Shown: in pieces, positions 34,192-45,427 of the stretch
Numbering within the stretch: position 1 is the stretch's first letter
How the letters are laid out: the number at the start of each line of letters is the position of its first letter
NCBI GenBank assembly: GCA_021234155.1
Contig: JAJEKV010000024.1
Location: 15,290,913 to 15,354,912, forward strand
Reading direction: 5' to 3'
DNA from: Isoetes taiwanensis
Lineage: Eukaryota > Streptophyta > Lycopodiopsida > Isoetales > Isoetaceae
Length of the DNA: 64,000 bases
Translations under genes and position numbers: made by a program
The notes under the pieces: model-generated
What the model was told of the DNA's origin: nothing
Database searches by the model: none
The model's input: only the letters and a program-made list of their open reading frames with translations

Positions 34192-34489
34192 GAGGATAGG
34201 AAGATCAAACTGGGAACAAACAATCTGGCGCTTGAAATCTCAGAGGAAGGGATGAAGGAAGAATCTGGCGACAAGATCTTCTCTTATAGGAGCGTCCAAG
34301 CGTCCAATCAAAGGGCTTTATGAATGCCATTTATGATCATAATGTTGCATGCAAGATTGGGGCTCGAAACCCGAGCCCCCCAGCCATGCAATAATAGATT
34401 CTCATAGATTTAATTTTTTGTTTCTCTGTTGTTTCTCTGATAGGCATTCTGATAGATTTTATTTTGTGTATCTCTGATATGCCCTCTTA

Positions 34490-34990
34490 TATGCCATATT
34501 GTATTATGGGGGTATTATGCCCAATATACCCCCAACATAACATTGAGGTATAATATACGTATTTCTTAACGTATACCCCCGGTATAACCTACCCACCAAG
34601 TATTTCTAAATATCCCGAGCCATATTCTTGCCCATATTCTAATATGCCGTATGTAACAACACAGTGCAACACAGTTATATGGTCTAGCATGCCTAGAACA
34701 AAAGGCAACTTGGAAGCAATCAAGGTCATATGATTGAAGCAATCTCCTACCTCAATGTTTGATTGAACCATGCAAGCAATCTCCTACCTCAATAACATAC
34801 CTCAATACATATATAGGTATACCATACGTATAACATATGTTGGGTGTATTTCGGGGTGTATTATGCCCAATATACCCCCAACATAATACCATACGTATTC
34901 TTTAACGTATAACCCGGGTATATCCTACCCATTAAGTATTTCTAAATATCCCGAGCCATATATGGCCATATTCTAATATGCCATATGTAT
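34490..34990 (+). repeat. Direct repeat of about 150 bases
   Basis: Two copies, about 34500-34650 and 34845-34990, share TATTATGCCCAATATACCCC, AACGTATA-CCC-GGTATA, AAGTATTTCTAAATATCCCG and AGCCATAT...CATATTCTAATATGCC. Between them is unrelated sequence. A further short repeat, CGGTAGGGGTATGT, follows near 35005 and 35053. Possibly subterminal repeats of the nested element. Confidence 0.75.
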
Positions 34991-35218
34991 TCGTCGGTAC
35001 CGGATCGGTAGGGGTATGTCTTCGGTATGCAAGCGTCAGTACAAGATCGGGTAGGGGTATGTAAAAACGAAGATATTCCATAAGTACATCTACGGTAGGG
35101 GGCTTTGAAACTGTCTTTTCCCATTTATGTATGTAGGGATTTTTCACCTCCAAAAAGTCGTATACAGGGGTTTTTTAGTGACCCCTTACACGCAGATGAG
35201 GTATCCCCATATGCCTAG

Positions 35219-36440
35219 GTGAAACCCTCGGGGTTAGATACTGATCATCAAAGCCTCCAATACATCTTCACGCAACCCCATCTCAATTTGAGACAAAGAC
35301 GGTGGATGGAATTCCTTGAGGAATATGATTTCGAGGTCATTTATAAGCCGAGCAAGCATAATGTTGTTGTCGACGCCCTTTCTAGACATCCATTCGTCAC
35401 CCGAACGCATTGTAATGCTATCTCCACACTCTCCAGTGAGTTTGGGAAGCAGATTCAGCAGGCCCTTCCCATAGACCCAGAATTCCAGGAGATATGGCAA
35501 AGTGTATCTAAGGAAGCCAGAACGGATAAGGAGAGGGAGACCTTCCGCCATTATAAGAAGGAAGCTGAACTCCTTTATTACAAGGATAAGTTATGTGTTC
35601 CTGAGACATCTGGAGTTCGTAAGCTCATCCTCCATGATACACATAACAGTAGTATAGCGGGGCATGCGGGATTTATGAAAACATATTTCAAGATCCGCTC
35701 CAGCTATTTCTGGCCCGGGATGAAGAAGCACATTGCCAAGTACATTAAGCAATGCCAGATCTGTCAACAAACAAAGGCAGAGCAGTTGCGTATTCCAGGG
35801 GAATTGCAACCCCTCGATGTACCCAATGCAAAATGGGAAGTTATTACCATGGATTTTATCGTGGGGTTTCCGCGCACATTAGAGGGTTTGATGCTTTAAT
35901 GGTGGTGGTCGACAAACTTTCTAAAATGGCACATTTCCTGCCATGTCGTACCACAGACACTGCATTGGATACCGCCTTACTCTTCACGAGGGAGGTATTT
36001 CGTCTGTATGGGATGCTCCGTACAATTATATCAGATCGGGATCCTAAGTTTGTTAGTGCATTCTGGAAAGATTTCTTCAGCACTATCCAAACTAAGCTTG
36101 CCATGAGCACAACTTATCACCCGCAGACAGATGGTCAAACTGAGTGTACCAATCGCATAATTGAGGATATGCTACGTAACTATGTCTGGAACAAACAATC
36201 TCAATGGGCAGACTACATTCATTTGGTGGAGTTTGCCTACAACAGTACTAGACAGGAGTCCTCAATGATGTCTCCTTTCATGATAAATTATGGCTATCAA
36301 TGCCTCACGCCAGACACCTGGCATAACCCAGTATCCAAGGTGGAGGTTTCTCAGCAATTGCTTACAGACATGCAAGCTAGTCGAGGAAGTTCGAGCATAA
36401 TTGATAGCCGCAAGAGCTCGGCAAAAGAGTCTAGCTGATT
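35219..36440 (+). pseudogene. pol: RNase H C-terminus and integrase
   Basis: The first frame gives TDHQSLQYIF, RQRRWMEFLEEYDFEVIY and NVVVDALSR (end of RNase H), then the integrase zinc domain: H residues in LHDTHNSSIAGHAGFMKTYF and C residues in KQCQICQQ. Catalysis follows with TMDFIVGFP, then a frame break near 35880. The second frame continues with DALMVVVDKLSKMAHF, IISDRDPKF (second Asp) and HPQTDGQTECTNRIIEDML (Glu), so the D,D-35-E set is complete across two frames. It inserts element DNA into the host genome. The frame is broken again near 36370-36440. Confidence 0.9.
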
Positions 36441-36845
36441 GACACCGTACTCCCCGGGAGTTTCAGGCCAGTGATTCAGTCTGGCTAAAGATCAAGGTGA
36501 AGCAAGCCAAACTTAAGATTGGCAACTGCAAGAAGCTTGCACCTAGATGGGCGGGACCATTTTGGATCACCGAAAGGATAGGTTCTCAGGCCTACCGATT
36601 GGATCTACCCGCGCATTTAAAGATCCATAGAGTTTTCTATGTAAGTCTTCTCAAGAAGCATCATCCAGATCCAGAAGAGATTCTTGACAATTGGAGATTG
36701 TCCCGGAAGCTCTCCTTGATCGTGCCTATAAGCAAACCCGTCGAACTCAAATTTTGCAATATTTGGTTAAGTGGAAACACTTACCCACAGAGCACGCAAC
36801 ATGGGTTCTTAATAAGACTTACCCGGACTTTATGAAGGAATGCCA
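36441..36845 (+). pseudogene. Integrase C-terminus and chromodomain
   Basis: The frame reads LAPRWAGPFWITERIG, AYRLDLPAHLKIHRVFYVSL and LLKKHHPDP (integrase C-terminal domain). In a neighbouring frame it gives ILQYLVKWKHLPTEHATW, the core of a chromodomain that in chromoviruses steers integration to marked chromatin, often H3K9-methylated. A frame break separates the parts near 36690. Confidence 0.82.
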
Positions 36846-36849
36846 GGGC

Positions 36850-37378
36850 CGAACAGAGTTTCCCTTAAGGGGCGAATCTTCGCAAAATGCTATATTTAGT
36901 GATTTTTTTAAAAGTGAATATGAAGGTCGATTAGGCCCTGTATTAAATTTTTTTTTAATGGTTCGCCAACCTTTCGACGGTGAAGGTTCCCGCCCAGGTT
37001 GGAGTCACCAAGAAGACTACGGCAAGATTAGTCCAGTTCGCCTAGATTTTTACACCTATTATTTGGATTTCAACTTGATTCGCCTCTTACCATACAAGGC
37101 CATTGACAAACTTTTGTTTGTAAGCCTGGGAAGTCTCTTTCTTGGCCTCAACCGTAGAGTTTTTCTAAATGAAATCAAAAGCTATTTGCAACTTGGCCTC
37201 TTATTTGATAACCGTGGAATGCCTTTGTATGGTTTCTTGCTTTTCCTGTGTGTGTATGGCATGCTATGTTATTTTCGTTACAACTGGCATTGTAGTATTT
37301 TTTTTTTTTGGAGTAAATGCAACTCACAGAAGATAGAAGATGAAAATGATGACTAATCTTGCATTTGTCTATCTACAG
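36850..37378. other. Element 3' region and GH17 upstream flank
   Basis: After the chromodomain comes AT-rich sequence without a recognisable 3' LTR. A frame near 37219-37270 reads MPLYGFLLFLCVYGM, which could be the signal-peptide exon of the GH17 fragment that follows, but the junction is unproven. Confidence 0.35.
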
Positions 37379-37638
37379 GAGCAAGCTCTATTGGTGTTTG
37401 TTATGGACTAGATGATGATAATCTACTATCACCAGAGAAGATGGCTCAGCTTCTTCAATCAGAATCGATTTCTAAGGTTAGACTATTTGATGCAGATCTA
37501 TATGTCCTTCAAGCATCTAGAAACACATGTCTAGAGATAATTGTTGGAATTAAGAACTCAGAGATTTCAGACATTGCACATTCAACTAGTGCTGCAGATG
37601 CTTGGATTGCAAGGATGGCTTACAGGTTTCTTGCATGA
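37379..37638 (+). pseudogene. GH17 beta-1,3-glucanase, N-terminal fragment
   Basis: After a good acceptor (TATCTACAG) the frame reads GASSIGVCYGLDDDNLLSPE, then LLQSESISKVRLFDADLYVL, IIVGIKNSEISDIA and SAADAWIARM. These are the first strands of a plant glycoside hydrolase family 17 enzyme, which cleaves cell-wall or callose beta-1,3-glucan. An intron at this place, just after the signal peptide, is usual in plant GH17 genes. The likeness ends near 37620 and a TGA follows, so both catalytic Glu residues are missing. It is either a truncated relic or a gene cut by later insertions (hAT relic to the right, chromovirus to the left). Confidence 0.75.
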
Positions 37639-38130
37639 ACAATCCTTGGATTATCTAACCATGTTGTTGACTTGTTTCTCAGATGCCTGCACAAATTAAA
37701 GGCTTGTAATTGTTCACCGGCTTGTAAATTCAATGCTTGAAGAGGAGTAATTTGGCATCAACACCGTTTTTTTTTTTCCATAGGTATGAAATGTATCAAG
37801 CTGTTTGCTTTGGATCTGCATTATTTTACACCTTAATCAACCTAAAACTCATCTACATTATTATTCATGTTATTCATTTTACCTTCAACAGCCTTTCTTT
37901 TAATGCATTATCTTTTGCAGCTTTTAGAATATTATTTGTGCTACAAGATACTATACTCTAGTCTATCCCATCCTTGATAATAAATACTCTAGTATATCCC
38001 ATCCTTTATACCTGTCATTCTTTTTTAGCTTCTAAATTATTATATATGTTCATAATCTGGGATAAGAAAAATGAAAGATGATCATTCTTGCTTATTGTGT
38101 TTGTTTTTTTTATAACAGTGCTTCGGGGAC

Positions 38131-40340
38131 ATGACAAAGCAAGGAATTTTGTCGTTCTTTGATAGAGCGGATAAAGATATGCCTTCTAGTAACAGCAGCC
38201 ACAACACTCAAGTACATAATGCCGAAGATGCTAGTACTCACGCGAATGATGTTCAACCTTCGAGTACTCGCCTAAGTGATGTTGAGGTCTCAATAGAGGC
38301 TGAATTTACTGTACAAGCAAGTACGTTTACCATTCCTTATGATCAGCCTCCATGTACTGATGTAGAGAAAGTAGAAAATAAGAAAAGGAAAAGGAAATCC
38401 AGTGATTGGACACAAGGTAGAGAGTTTCAGCCGGAATGGGCAGGCAGATTTCCATTCATAGAGCCCGTGAAGGAAAGTGATGAACTTGGAATGCCAAAAT
38501 ATGCAACAAAAATGCGGTGTACTGCATGTTCATGGAAAAATAAGAGCGAGTGCTTGCTTCAAGTAAAGTTGGACACTGTGGAAAAACATGTAGGTAAGGT
38601 CTATGAGAAGAAGATCATTGATGGGAAAGAAGTAAAGAGTACGCGATGGAAAACAAAAGAAGAGTGCAGGCACTTGCAAGCCGTTGAGGAGTACAGAATA
38701 CATTTGCAGAAGCAAGATTTGCCGATTGTAGCACCAATAAAAACATTGTTGCAGAAAATGACAGATAAGAATTTGAAATCCAAAGTTGTTCAATTGCAAT
38801 CACTATTTCATGACTTGAAACGAGGTACCGGCGCACGAGCATCTCCTAGCATTGCTGCCCATTCCAGACTTTCCAACCACTCATTGGTCCATCCAAAGTG
38901 GCGATATTACTAGCTGATTTGCGGGAAGTTATGCAAAGTTGTGATTATTTTGCCATATCATTGGATGAAGCTTCAGCCAAAGATATGTCTTCTTGGGTAC
39001 GTGGTGAAGGCTTATGTTAGACATCCATATTATGCTGGAATTAAATGCTTAGAAAAGAATGCTACTTCTGAAAATATTTATGACGTTGTTCAAGAAGCTT
39101 TGATGACACATTTGGGGCTGTCGCCAAATGAAATTGCGAGAAAACTTGTTTGTATAGGCTTGGATGGTTGCTCGGTAATGCAAGGCTGTCGGAATGGTTT
39201 AACAGTGAGACATTAGAGGTAATTTGAGATCTCATTTTGTCCCATTAAGGAATGCTTAAAAAGCCACATCAGCTTTTTAAACTGTCCAATAAGAGAAGAG
39301 CTCCAGTGTATTTTATTCCAGTATTATGTGGCAGTAGTAATTAATGCAGTTCTAACTAACTTTTGCAGTGTCATTTTTCTACTATAACTTTTGATCAAAA
39401 ACTCCGATTCGAACACTATTTGTGGCAATGGATTCGTCTCCTCAAGATCTTTCTAATGACAACCCATTGTTATATCTTTTGGGATGTAAATATATAAGAA
39501 AAGAGCAAAAACCCATATTTTTTAAGGTTAACACATATGGCTTGTATTGAAATACATCATAACCATATATCACTTGAAAGATCTTTTCATTCTGCATCTA
39601 ATGCAACAAACGCCGCAGCATTTTCATAAGTAGATCAAAATTTATAGGGAAAAAACGACAGCAATGAAGTTGTTAATGCTGCATTAATTGCAGTTTGATG
39701 TAGAGTACTCATTCTATTGGAGGATTCTTATGGGGACAAAAGGAGATCTCAAATTACCTCTAATGGTTCAAACAAATTTAGCACCATATGCTTTGGGCAT
39801 CCATTGCATGGCACACCGAATGAATCTTGCTTATAAAATTATTGATAACTTTGAGTATGTCCGGAAGATCGAAGACTTGGTGAGCGATTCCTACAATTTC
39901 TTTTGTCGTAGCTCAAAAAGATATGGACTGGTCTCTAGCTTCTAATTATGTGCTGAAATATTTCTTATTTCATGTTGAAACATGTATAGGATTCGTAAAT
40001 TCAAAAAATATGCGGCTGGCATGACAAAAGGGTCTAAGTTGTTGAAGAATGTGAACACGCGATGGATTTCTCTCTACAAACCAGCAGCACGCCTATTTCA
40101 GGAGTATCCGTCTTTAGTCGGCCTAATGGATAAACTCTCTACCACTGGGAAAGAGGTTGCTGAAAGAGACAAAGCACAAGAATTGCTTACGAGGCTTACA
40201 GACTTAGAGACATTGCTCACTTTAACAGGTATTTTTATTTTATTATTCATGCATAAGTTGGAAAAGCATTCTGTTGTGTCCATTCTAATGCTTGTGCATG
40301 TCTATTATTGTATAGGTTTGCTGCCCATGTTAAGGGAACA
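38131..40340 (+). pseudogene. hAT-like transposase relic
   Basis: The first piece (38131-38913) starts MTKQGILSFFDRADKD after a splice-like acceptor, has a basic nuclear-localisation-like stretch (NKKRKRKSSDW) and a zinc-finger region (MRCTACSWKNKSECL). After a frame break near 38880 it continues with FAISLDEASAKDMSSW, AYVRHPYYAGIKCL and VCIGLDGCSVMQGCRNGLTV. A MITE (39216-39760) then interrupts it, and it resumes with LAPYALGIHCMAHRMNLAYK, IEDLVSDSYNFFCRSSKRYG, then after an intron (39929 to about 39989) LKNVNTRWISLYKPAARLFQ, and after another intron LLPMLRE. These motifs are typical of ZNF862/DUF4371-type hAT transposases. The C-terminal dimerisation part is not seen. Dead copy. Confidence 0.78.
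39216..39760. mobile_element. 545-bp MITE with TA target duplication
   Basis: The ends are GAGGTAATTTGAGATCTCAT at 39216 and ATGAGATCTC-like AGGAGATCTCAAATTACCTC at 39760, an inverted repeat of about 38 bases with a few mismatches. Inverted similarity continues inward (TTAATGCAG-TTC near 39340 against CTGCATTAA near 39680). TA flanks both sides (39214-39215, 39761-39762), as with Tc1/mariner-type or Stowaway-like MITEs. It interrupts a hAT transposase frame and carries no protein. Confidence 0.85.
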
Positions 40341-40344
40341 GGAT

Positions 40345-42411
40345 GCAACAGGATGACATCCCCAAACTGTAGAAAGAGGCCTAAAAGGGAAAAGCTAAAA
40401 ACATGCAACTACTGGAAATGGTATGTTCTGTTGGATGTCAAGAACCAGGGCCTGGCCGAAATATCCTGTGGCCAAATGAAACTCTGCTGCAACAAATTAA
40501 ACTTGCCAAAAGGAAAGTGTGCTACAGTCGAACATGGAAACCTAGGAAACCTTTGAATCCTTTCTAGAAATAGGAAAAGGCAAAACCTTTGAATTCCAAA
40601 ATGGCACAGTTGCACGATTGATGTCTCAACAGGACATTCTGCCAACTATGAAATTCGTAGAGAGACCTGATTCGTGCAACAACGTGCTATGCGCTACTGT
40701 TGTTGAACCAGAGGTTTGGATTGGAAGAGAAAAAAATACCAATTTTAACCAGCAATTGGCACTTAGGCACCCGAGAGAGGGGGACGGAGTGAGCTCTAAG
40801 ACCAAGCTCTTTTTCGGCTATGGCGAGGCATTCGCCATGCCTCTTGATTCAATCAGAAATCTTCAGTCTAGTGCCCCAAATCCTTTGCTCTGAGAAAAAG
40901 AGGCAGAAAAGAGAGGATCTCCCTATGCTAGGGCTGTGGCTGTGGCTATGGCCATGGCCGGAAAGCGTAGAAATAATGCATGCGTTGAAAACCCAGGAAG
41001 AATTAAGTACTAACGGCAGGGTGCTCCAATTTCCACAGAAGCATAGTACAGGCCTGCTCCTGATACTCCATGCATTTCAGAAGCCAATGAAGTATCACAA
41101 GCACATTGGACGGTCGGATTGCCCCCTAATGCACTCTCACGGCAATCGACGGGAAACCAGCCTCTAGCTCACTCACATAACACAGCGGGAGTTTCAACTG
41201 AGCCATTCAACCAGTGAGATTTTTAACTTGGGCCATTGATTTGGTACATTCAATGGCATCAAAAGGATATTCCATCACCCCTCATCGCAAGGGTTTGCCC
41301 TTCGGGCAACCCAAAAAGGTGGGGGGGGGGATCCAATGACACGTGAAAACAGGGTACGGGCTGTCCTAAGACATTCAGTCATGCACTGACACTGGCACAT
41401 CTTCTTTTAAGGAACGCTGGATGCTTTTTTTTTGTCACGGACGACCGAGCTTTTTACTGTGCATTCTGCCATTAAACACAGTTTTCACCCGACATTCTGC
41501 ACTTTCACCCCACAGAATTTCATTCAACACAGCTTTCATTCGACATTCTTGCCATTTTTCACCCCACAGAATCGCCCCTACCCTGTTTTCACCCAGTCTA
41601 AATTCCGGGGCAGCGCGGAGACACTAGGCACGGCCACATGAGGGTTTTCCTTACCCCCTCCATGTACGTTTCCCCATACGGGAGAGGAGGGGGCCTCCAA
41701 CAAAAAGCAGAGGGCCTCCAAAATCTTACGGAAATTATAAGGGGAAGGGGGCTAAAAAGAGGGGTACAGAAATGTTGACCTCCGCATTTAATTGGGGGGC
41801 CTCCACCCCTAAATTTGAAAAAGGGGGAAGGGGGTACCTAAAAAACAGGTCATGTGGCCGTGCTTGCTGTTACCACCCCGAAATTTAGACCGGGGTGTAG
41901 TTTGCATTCAAAAATAAAAGATGATGTGTCACACCCCGTGGACAAGATAGCCTAAAAAAATGGGCCCGAGGAAGAAACCAGTGAACGACAAATACCGGGG
42001 AACCCTTGCAGCCTACCTGTTGAAATCAAGAATTTCCGATATAAAAAAAAATCCTCAGGAAGTTTTCCGGTAAAAAACCATGGAATTCTTCACATTTTCC
42101 GGCTGGAAATTAGTTTTTTGCTTAATGCTTCCTGCTAGCTTAAATTATATAGGAAATTTACCTTTTTCTGTATAAAGTTTGTCGCTCACTGGAAGAAACA
42201 TTTAGAAATGCATTGACCTCAAAGTCCAAGAGAGGACAGGGTAAATGTAAGAAATTGACAATTTAAAATGAGATGGGGTAAATTTAGTGGGCACGTGGGA
42301 TACGAGGGATATCCATTGGAACGGTACTGAAACCAAACCTTCAATTTAAGTTATTAATCCACATTTCATTTGAAGAACACTGAGACACTGTAACAAAGGT
42401 TTGTAAGAAAA
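40345..42411. other. Intergenic, no recognised gene
   Basis: Open frames at 40618-40893 and nearby show weak coding character (FLEIGKGKTFEFQNG-like) but no family. About 41463-41575 is a 55-base tandem duplication (AACACAG-TTTCA-C/T-CGACATTCT ... TTTCACCCCACAGAAT). A G run (GGGGGGGGGG) lies near 41322, and purine- and G-rich sequence at 41640-41850. The last 150 bases should hold the NRPB3 promoter, but no clear TATA box is seen. Confidence 0.45.
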
Positions 42412-44063
42412 ATGGACAGCGGCATTACTTATCAGCGCTTCCCGAGCGTAAGAATCCGGGAGATGAAGGATGATTTTCTCAAGTTCGAGCTCCGCGAAAC
42501 CGATGCCAGTATTGCAAATGCTCTCCGCCGTATTATGATCTCCGAAGTTCCCACCATAGCCATCGACCTTGTCGAGATTGAAGCTAACTCCTCTGTTCTT
42601 AATGACGAGTTTATCGCCCATCGCCTCGGCCTTATTCCTCTTACCAGTGATCGGGCCTCCGAAATGGTATTTTCCAGAGACTGTGATAAATGCGATGGCG
42701 ATGGCCGGTAAGAATCCTCTTTCTCTGTTTTAGTTCTTTTCGCCTTCTTAATTAGCAGAGTACGGCATTAGTTCATTTTCGTTTTCTTGATTAACAGTGT
42801 TATGGCCTATAAGAATCTTCCCCTTTCTCTTCTTAAGAAATGCTCTGTTTTGCTTCATGTTTTCTTGATTTAAAGAGAGAGTTATGGCCAGAGGTCCGGT
42901 CTTGAATAAGAATATTTTCGCCTTACAGATGATTAGGTTTGATTTACAGATGTGATTTCTGTTCAATTGAGTTTACATTAAATGTAAAGTGCACTGGGGA
43001 TCAGACGTTGGATGTTACCAGCCATGATCTTCAAAGCTCGGATCCTTTGGTTGTTCCTGTGGATTCTATTAGCAAGGAGGCAGAGGCTGATGAATTTGGT
43101 GGCTCTGAGCCAAGGTAGACATTATTTTCAAGAAGCTAAATATATTACCAGAGCTTAAATATCTAATCTGTTGCTTTATTTCATTGTCCAGAGGTATCAT
43201 TATTGTGAAGCTTAGAAAAGGGCAAGAGCTGAAACTTCGAGCAATTGCTAGGAAGGGTATTGGGAAAGACCACGCCAAATGGTCCCCTGCTGCTACAGTT
43301 GCCTTCCAATATGAGCCTGAAATACATATAAATGAGGGCCTTATGGAAAGCCTTACTCTTGAGGAGAAGAGGGAATGGGTAGAAAGCAGTCCTACCAAAG
43401 TTTTTGACATCGATGCAAACTCTCAACAGGTACATCAGCTATTTCAGCAAATTATAAAAGCTTCTTCCTAAAAGATAATGGAGTAATTTTATATCAAACA
43501 AATGGTTTTCAACCTTGAAGCTTTTGTTTTTATAGCTAGTATAGTATGCTCTGATAACAGTCAGGAACATCCATAGTATTAGTAGGCCTCTTACGTAATA
43601 CTTGAAATAATCGTCTATCCTCAATACAGGTTTGACAGTCATCTTAAGTGCAAGTGTTAGAGTTATATTTTCATCTCAGAGCTTAAAAAGCCTTCAGAAA
43701 CAGTAACCTCGCAGAATTGAAATAGGTAGTTCCGAGAACATGAGAGATTTTGTAAGAACAGGATCCAAACTAAATATGCAATTTCATCTGCTAATGCAGG
43801 TAATTGTAGTTGACAAGGAGGCATACACATACGATGAGGAGGTGTTAAGGAAAGCCGAAGCCATGGGGAAGCCGGGGCTTGTGGAGATATATGCAAAGGA
43901 AGATAGTTTTATATTCACTGTGGAATCAACTGGGGCTATAAAATCCACTCAAATGTTCCTAACAGCGATTGATATCTTGAGGACGAAGCTTGATGCTGTT
44001 CATCTTTCAAATGAAGAAGTGGAAGATCAGTTTGGAGATTTCCAGACCCATCTAGGTAGATGA
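42412..44063 (+). CDS. NRPB3: RNA polymerase II third largest subunit
   Basis: Four exons (42412-42707, 42950-43114, 43192-43429, 43800-44063), all with GT-AG introns and matching phases, give 320 residues, the normal plant length (about 319). The N-terminus has the dimerisation fold with [20 protein letters not shown] and [18 protein letters not shown] zinc-binding Cys cluster [13 protein letters not shown] (C-x2-C-x5-C-x2-C) spans the first intron. Then come [38 protein letters not shown] and the C-terminal dimerisation half, [20 protein letters not shown]. The subunit pairs with NRPB11 at the start of polymerase assembly, and plants also use it in Pol IV and V. The start is the only ATG before the conserved core. 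No defects; it stands free of repeats within its introns. Confidence 0.97.
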
Positions 44064-45427
44064 AATCCTGCACATGGGCTAAGACTCGGTCCTAACTATT
44101 TTTTGTACATCATCTAAAAAGTCTAAGCCACGGCTTTGCAATTTTGACGATTATAATGCAAAAAAAAAGGTATGCTTGCACGTGGATTGTAGTTTAGCGT
44201 CCAAATGAACATTATGACCTATGGTCCAAGAGGAGTCTATTCAGGTTCCAAAAACTTGTTAAGCCTCATCAGACAATTTGCCGCCTATAAATAATACGTA
44301 CCGGATTTAACCAGATTTTACACTAAACTATGTTATTTTATACTAGAATTTTGCGGGCATCCAAAAATCTAAACTGGAAATTTTGAATTCCAACCGAAAA
44401 ACCCCCACTTTTTCCAACCCTGAGTCTATTATCCTATTTATGTGGTGAGAGAAGCATGCTATTTTTGGAGCTCGTTATGAAATTTTCAATTGACCACGCA
44501 AGCATGGACGGTGCTGCAGTCCAGTGAAATTTTCATATGATATTTTAACGCTAAAATTCTCCGACAAAAATAATAATAATATAAAATGATGTCTGTTCTT
44601 AAGATTAATTCAAGCCTGGAATAGGTCGATTCAAGACCAACAAGGGTTGATCCAAGGCTGGTTCTAGTTCCATAATCAAGGCTTGCTTGAGAAGATTGAA
44701 CATAACTTAACGTATCTAGGAGTCTGATGAGGAGGCCTATAAAAAAAAGGACCTGCAGAAGAGCCATATTCGGCATAAACCACGCCATGTGACCTTTCTA
44801 TTGCATCCGACAACAACCTTGCAATCTTGTGCAAGCGCAAAAGCGACACCGTCCAAAAGTTTCAACATGAGATCAACAGAGGAGACAACTTCTCTTTGGC
44901 TGATAGAACCCTATATACTAGTAATAAACACTTGCTTCAAATTACTGTAAAATTCCCCTCTAGTTATCTCCGCCCGATTAGGGTTAGAATTCCTTAAAAA
45001 GTGGAAATCCTTCCAAATTTCCAACAAATCTAGAAGAGTTTCCATATTTGAAGCCCGGAAGGGTTTCCCTTCAAGAAAAATCTAAAAGAGGATTTCTTAA
45101 GTGGAGTGGCAGCCACACAAAATAAATTTAACCAATTTAATGCATATGGCCAGTTTTGGACGAAGCATTTTTGGAAAGAAAACTTTTTGTTCTCAGCTTG
45201 ATCTCATTCTTTTCCGATTTGTTCGCCGATTGAGGATCCAAAGCATGCGATCAGAAGTGTTGAGGATCCAGAGCATGTGATCGGGAACTGTTACCAGGTA
45301 AAGAAATGCTGGTTGTAGTTGATTCTTGGATTAGGAAATAATTTGCTAATTTTTAATCTTTGCATGCGTACATGAAACCATCGAGGTCAATAAGTATATA
45401 TGATATGGTTCAAAAATATGCTAACGT
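44064..45427. other. Intergenic, no gene seen
   Basis: The NRPB3 3' flank and AT-rich sequence. A short local duplication near 45228-45285 repeats GTTGAGGATCCA/GCATG-GATC twice. No coding or RNA gene supported. Confidence 0.5.

Larger units (their letters stand above)
27645..35215. mobile_element. Nested insertion in pol carrying an unrecognised transposase-like gene
   Basis: RNase H homology stops at about 27640 and resumes at about 35222 (LDTDHQSLQYIF), with about 50 residues of RNase H missing. The roughly 7.57 kb between them is unrelated to gypsy. It holds a long zinc-finger/transposase-like gene on the plus strand (28167-32613), a small intact frame on the minus strand (33919-34191), a minisatellite (33225-33480) and a large direct repeat near the right side (34490-34990). 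I could not identify matching terminal repeats, so exact ends are unproven and more than one insertion is possible. Confidence 0.6.
15145..36880 (+). mobile_element. Ty3/gypsy chromovirus with extra genes, split by two nested insertions
   Basis: Order on the plus strand: putative 5' LTR, primer-binding site, an H3-fold reading frame, a second extra frame, gag with zinc knuckle, protease, reverse transcriptase, RNase H, integrase (zinc and D,D-35-E parts) and a chromodomain. Without the insertions at 21696-25504 and about 27645-35215, the element would be about 10.4 kb up to the chromodomain. Extra coding between primer site and gag is unusual for chromoviruses, where gag normally comes first. 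Stops and frame breaks in nearly every gene show a dead copy. No 3' LTR was recognised after 36880, so the right end is probably deleted. Confidence 0.85.

Noticed and set aside
36850-37320. 3' LTR of the chromovirus
   Set aside because: No similarity to the 15145-16606 segment was found on reading, in particular no match to its ends or to the hairpin near 16580.
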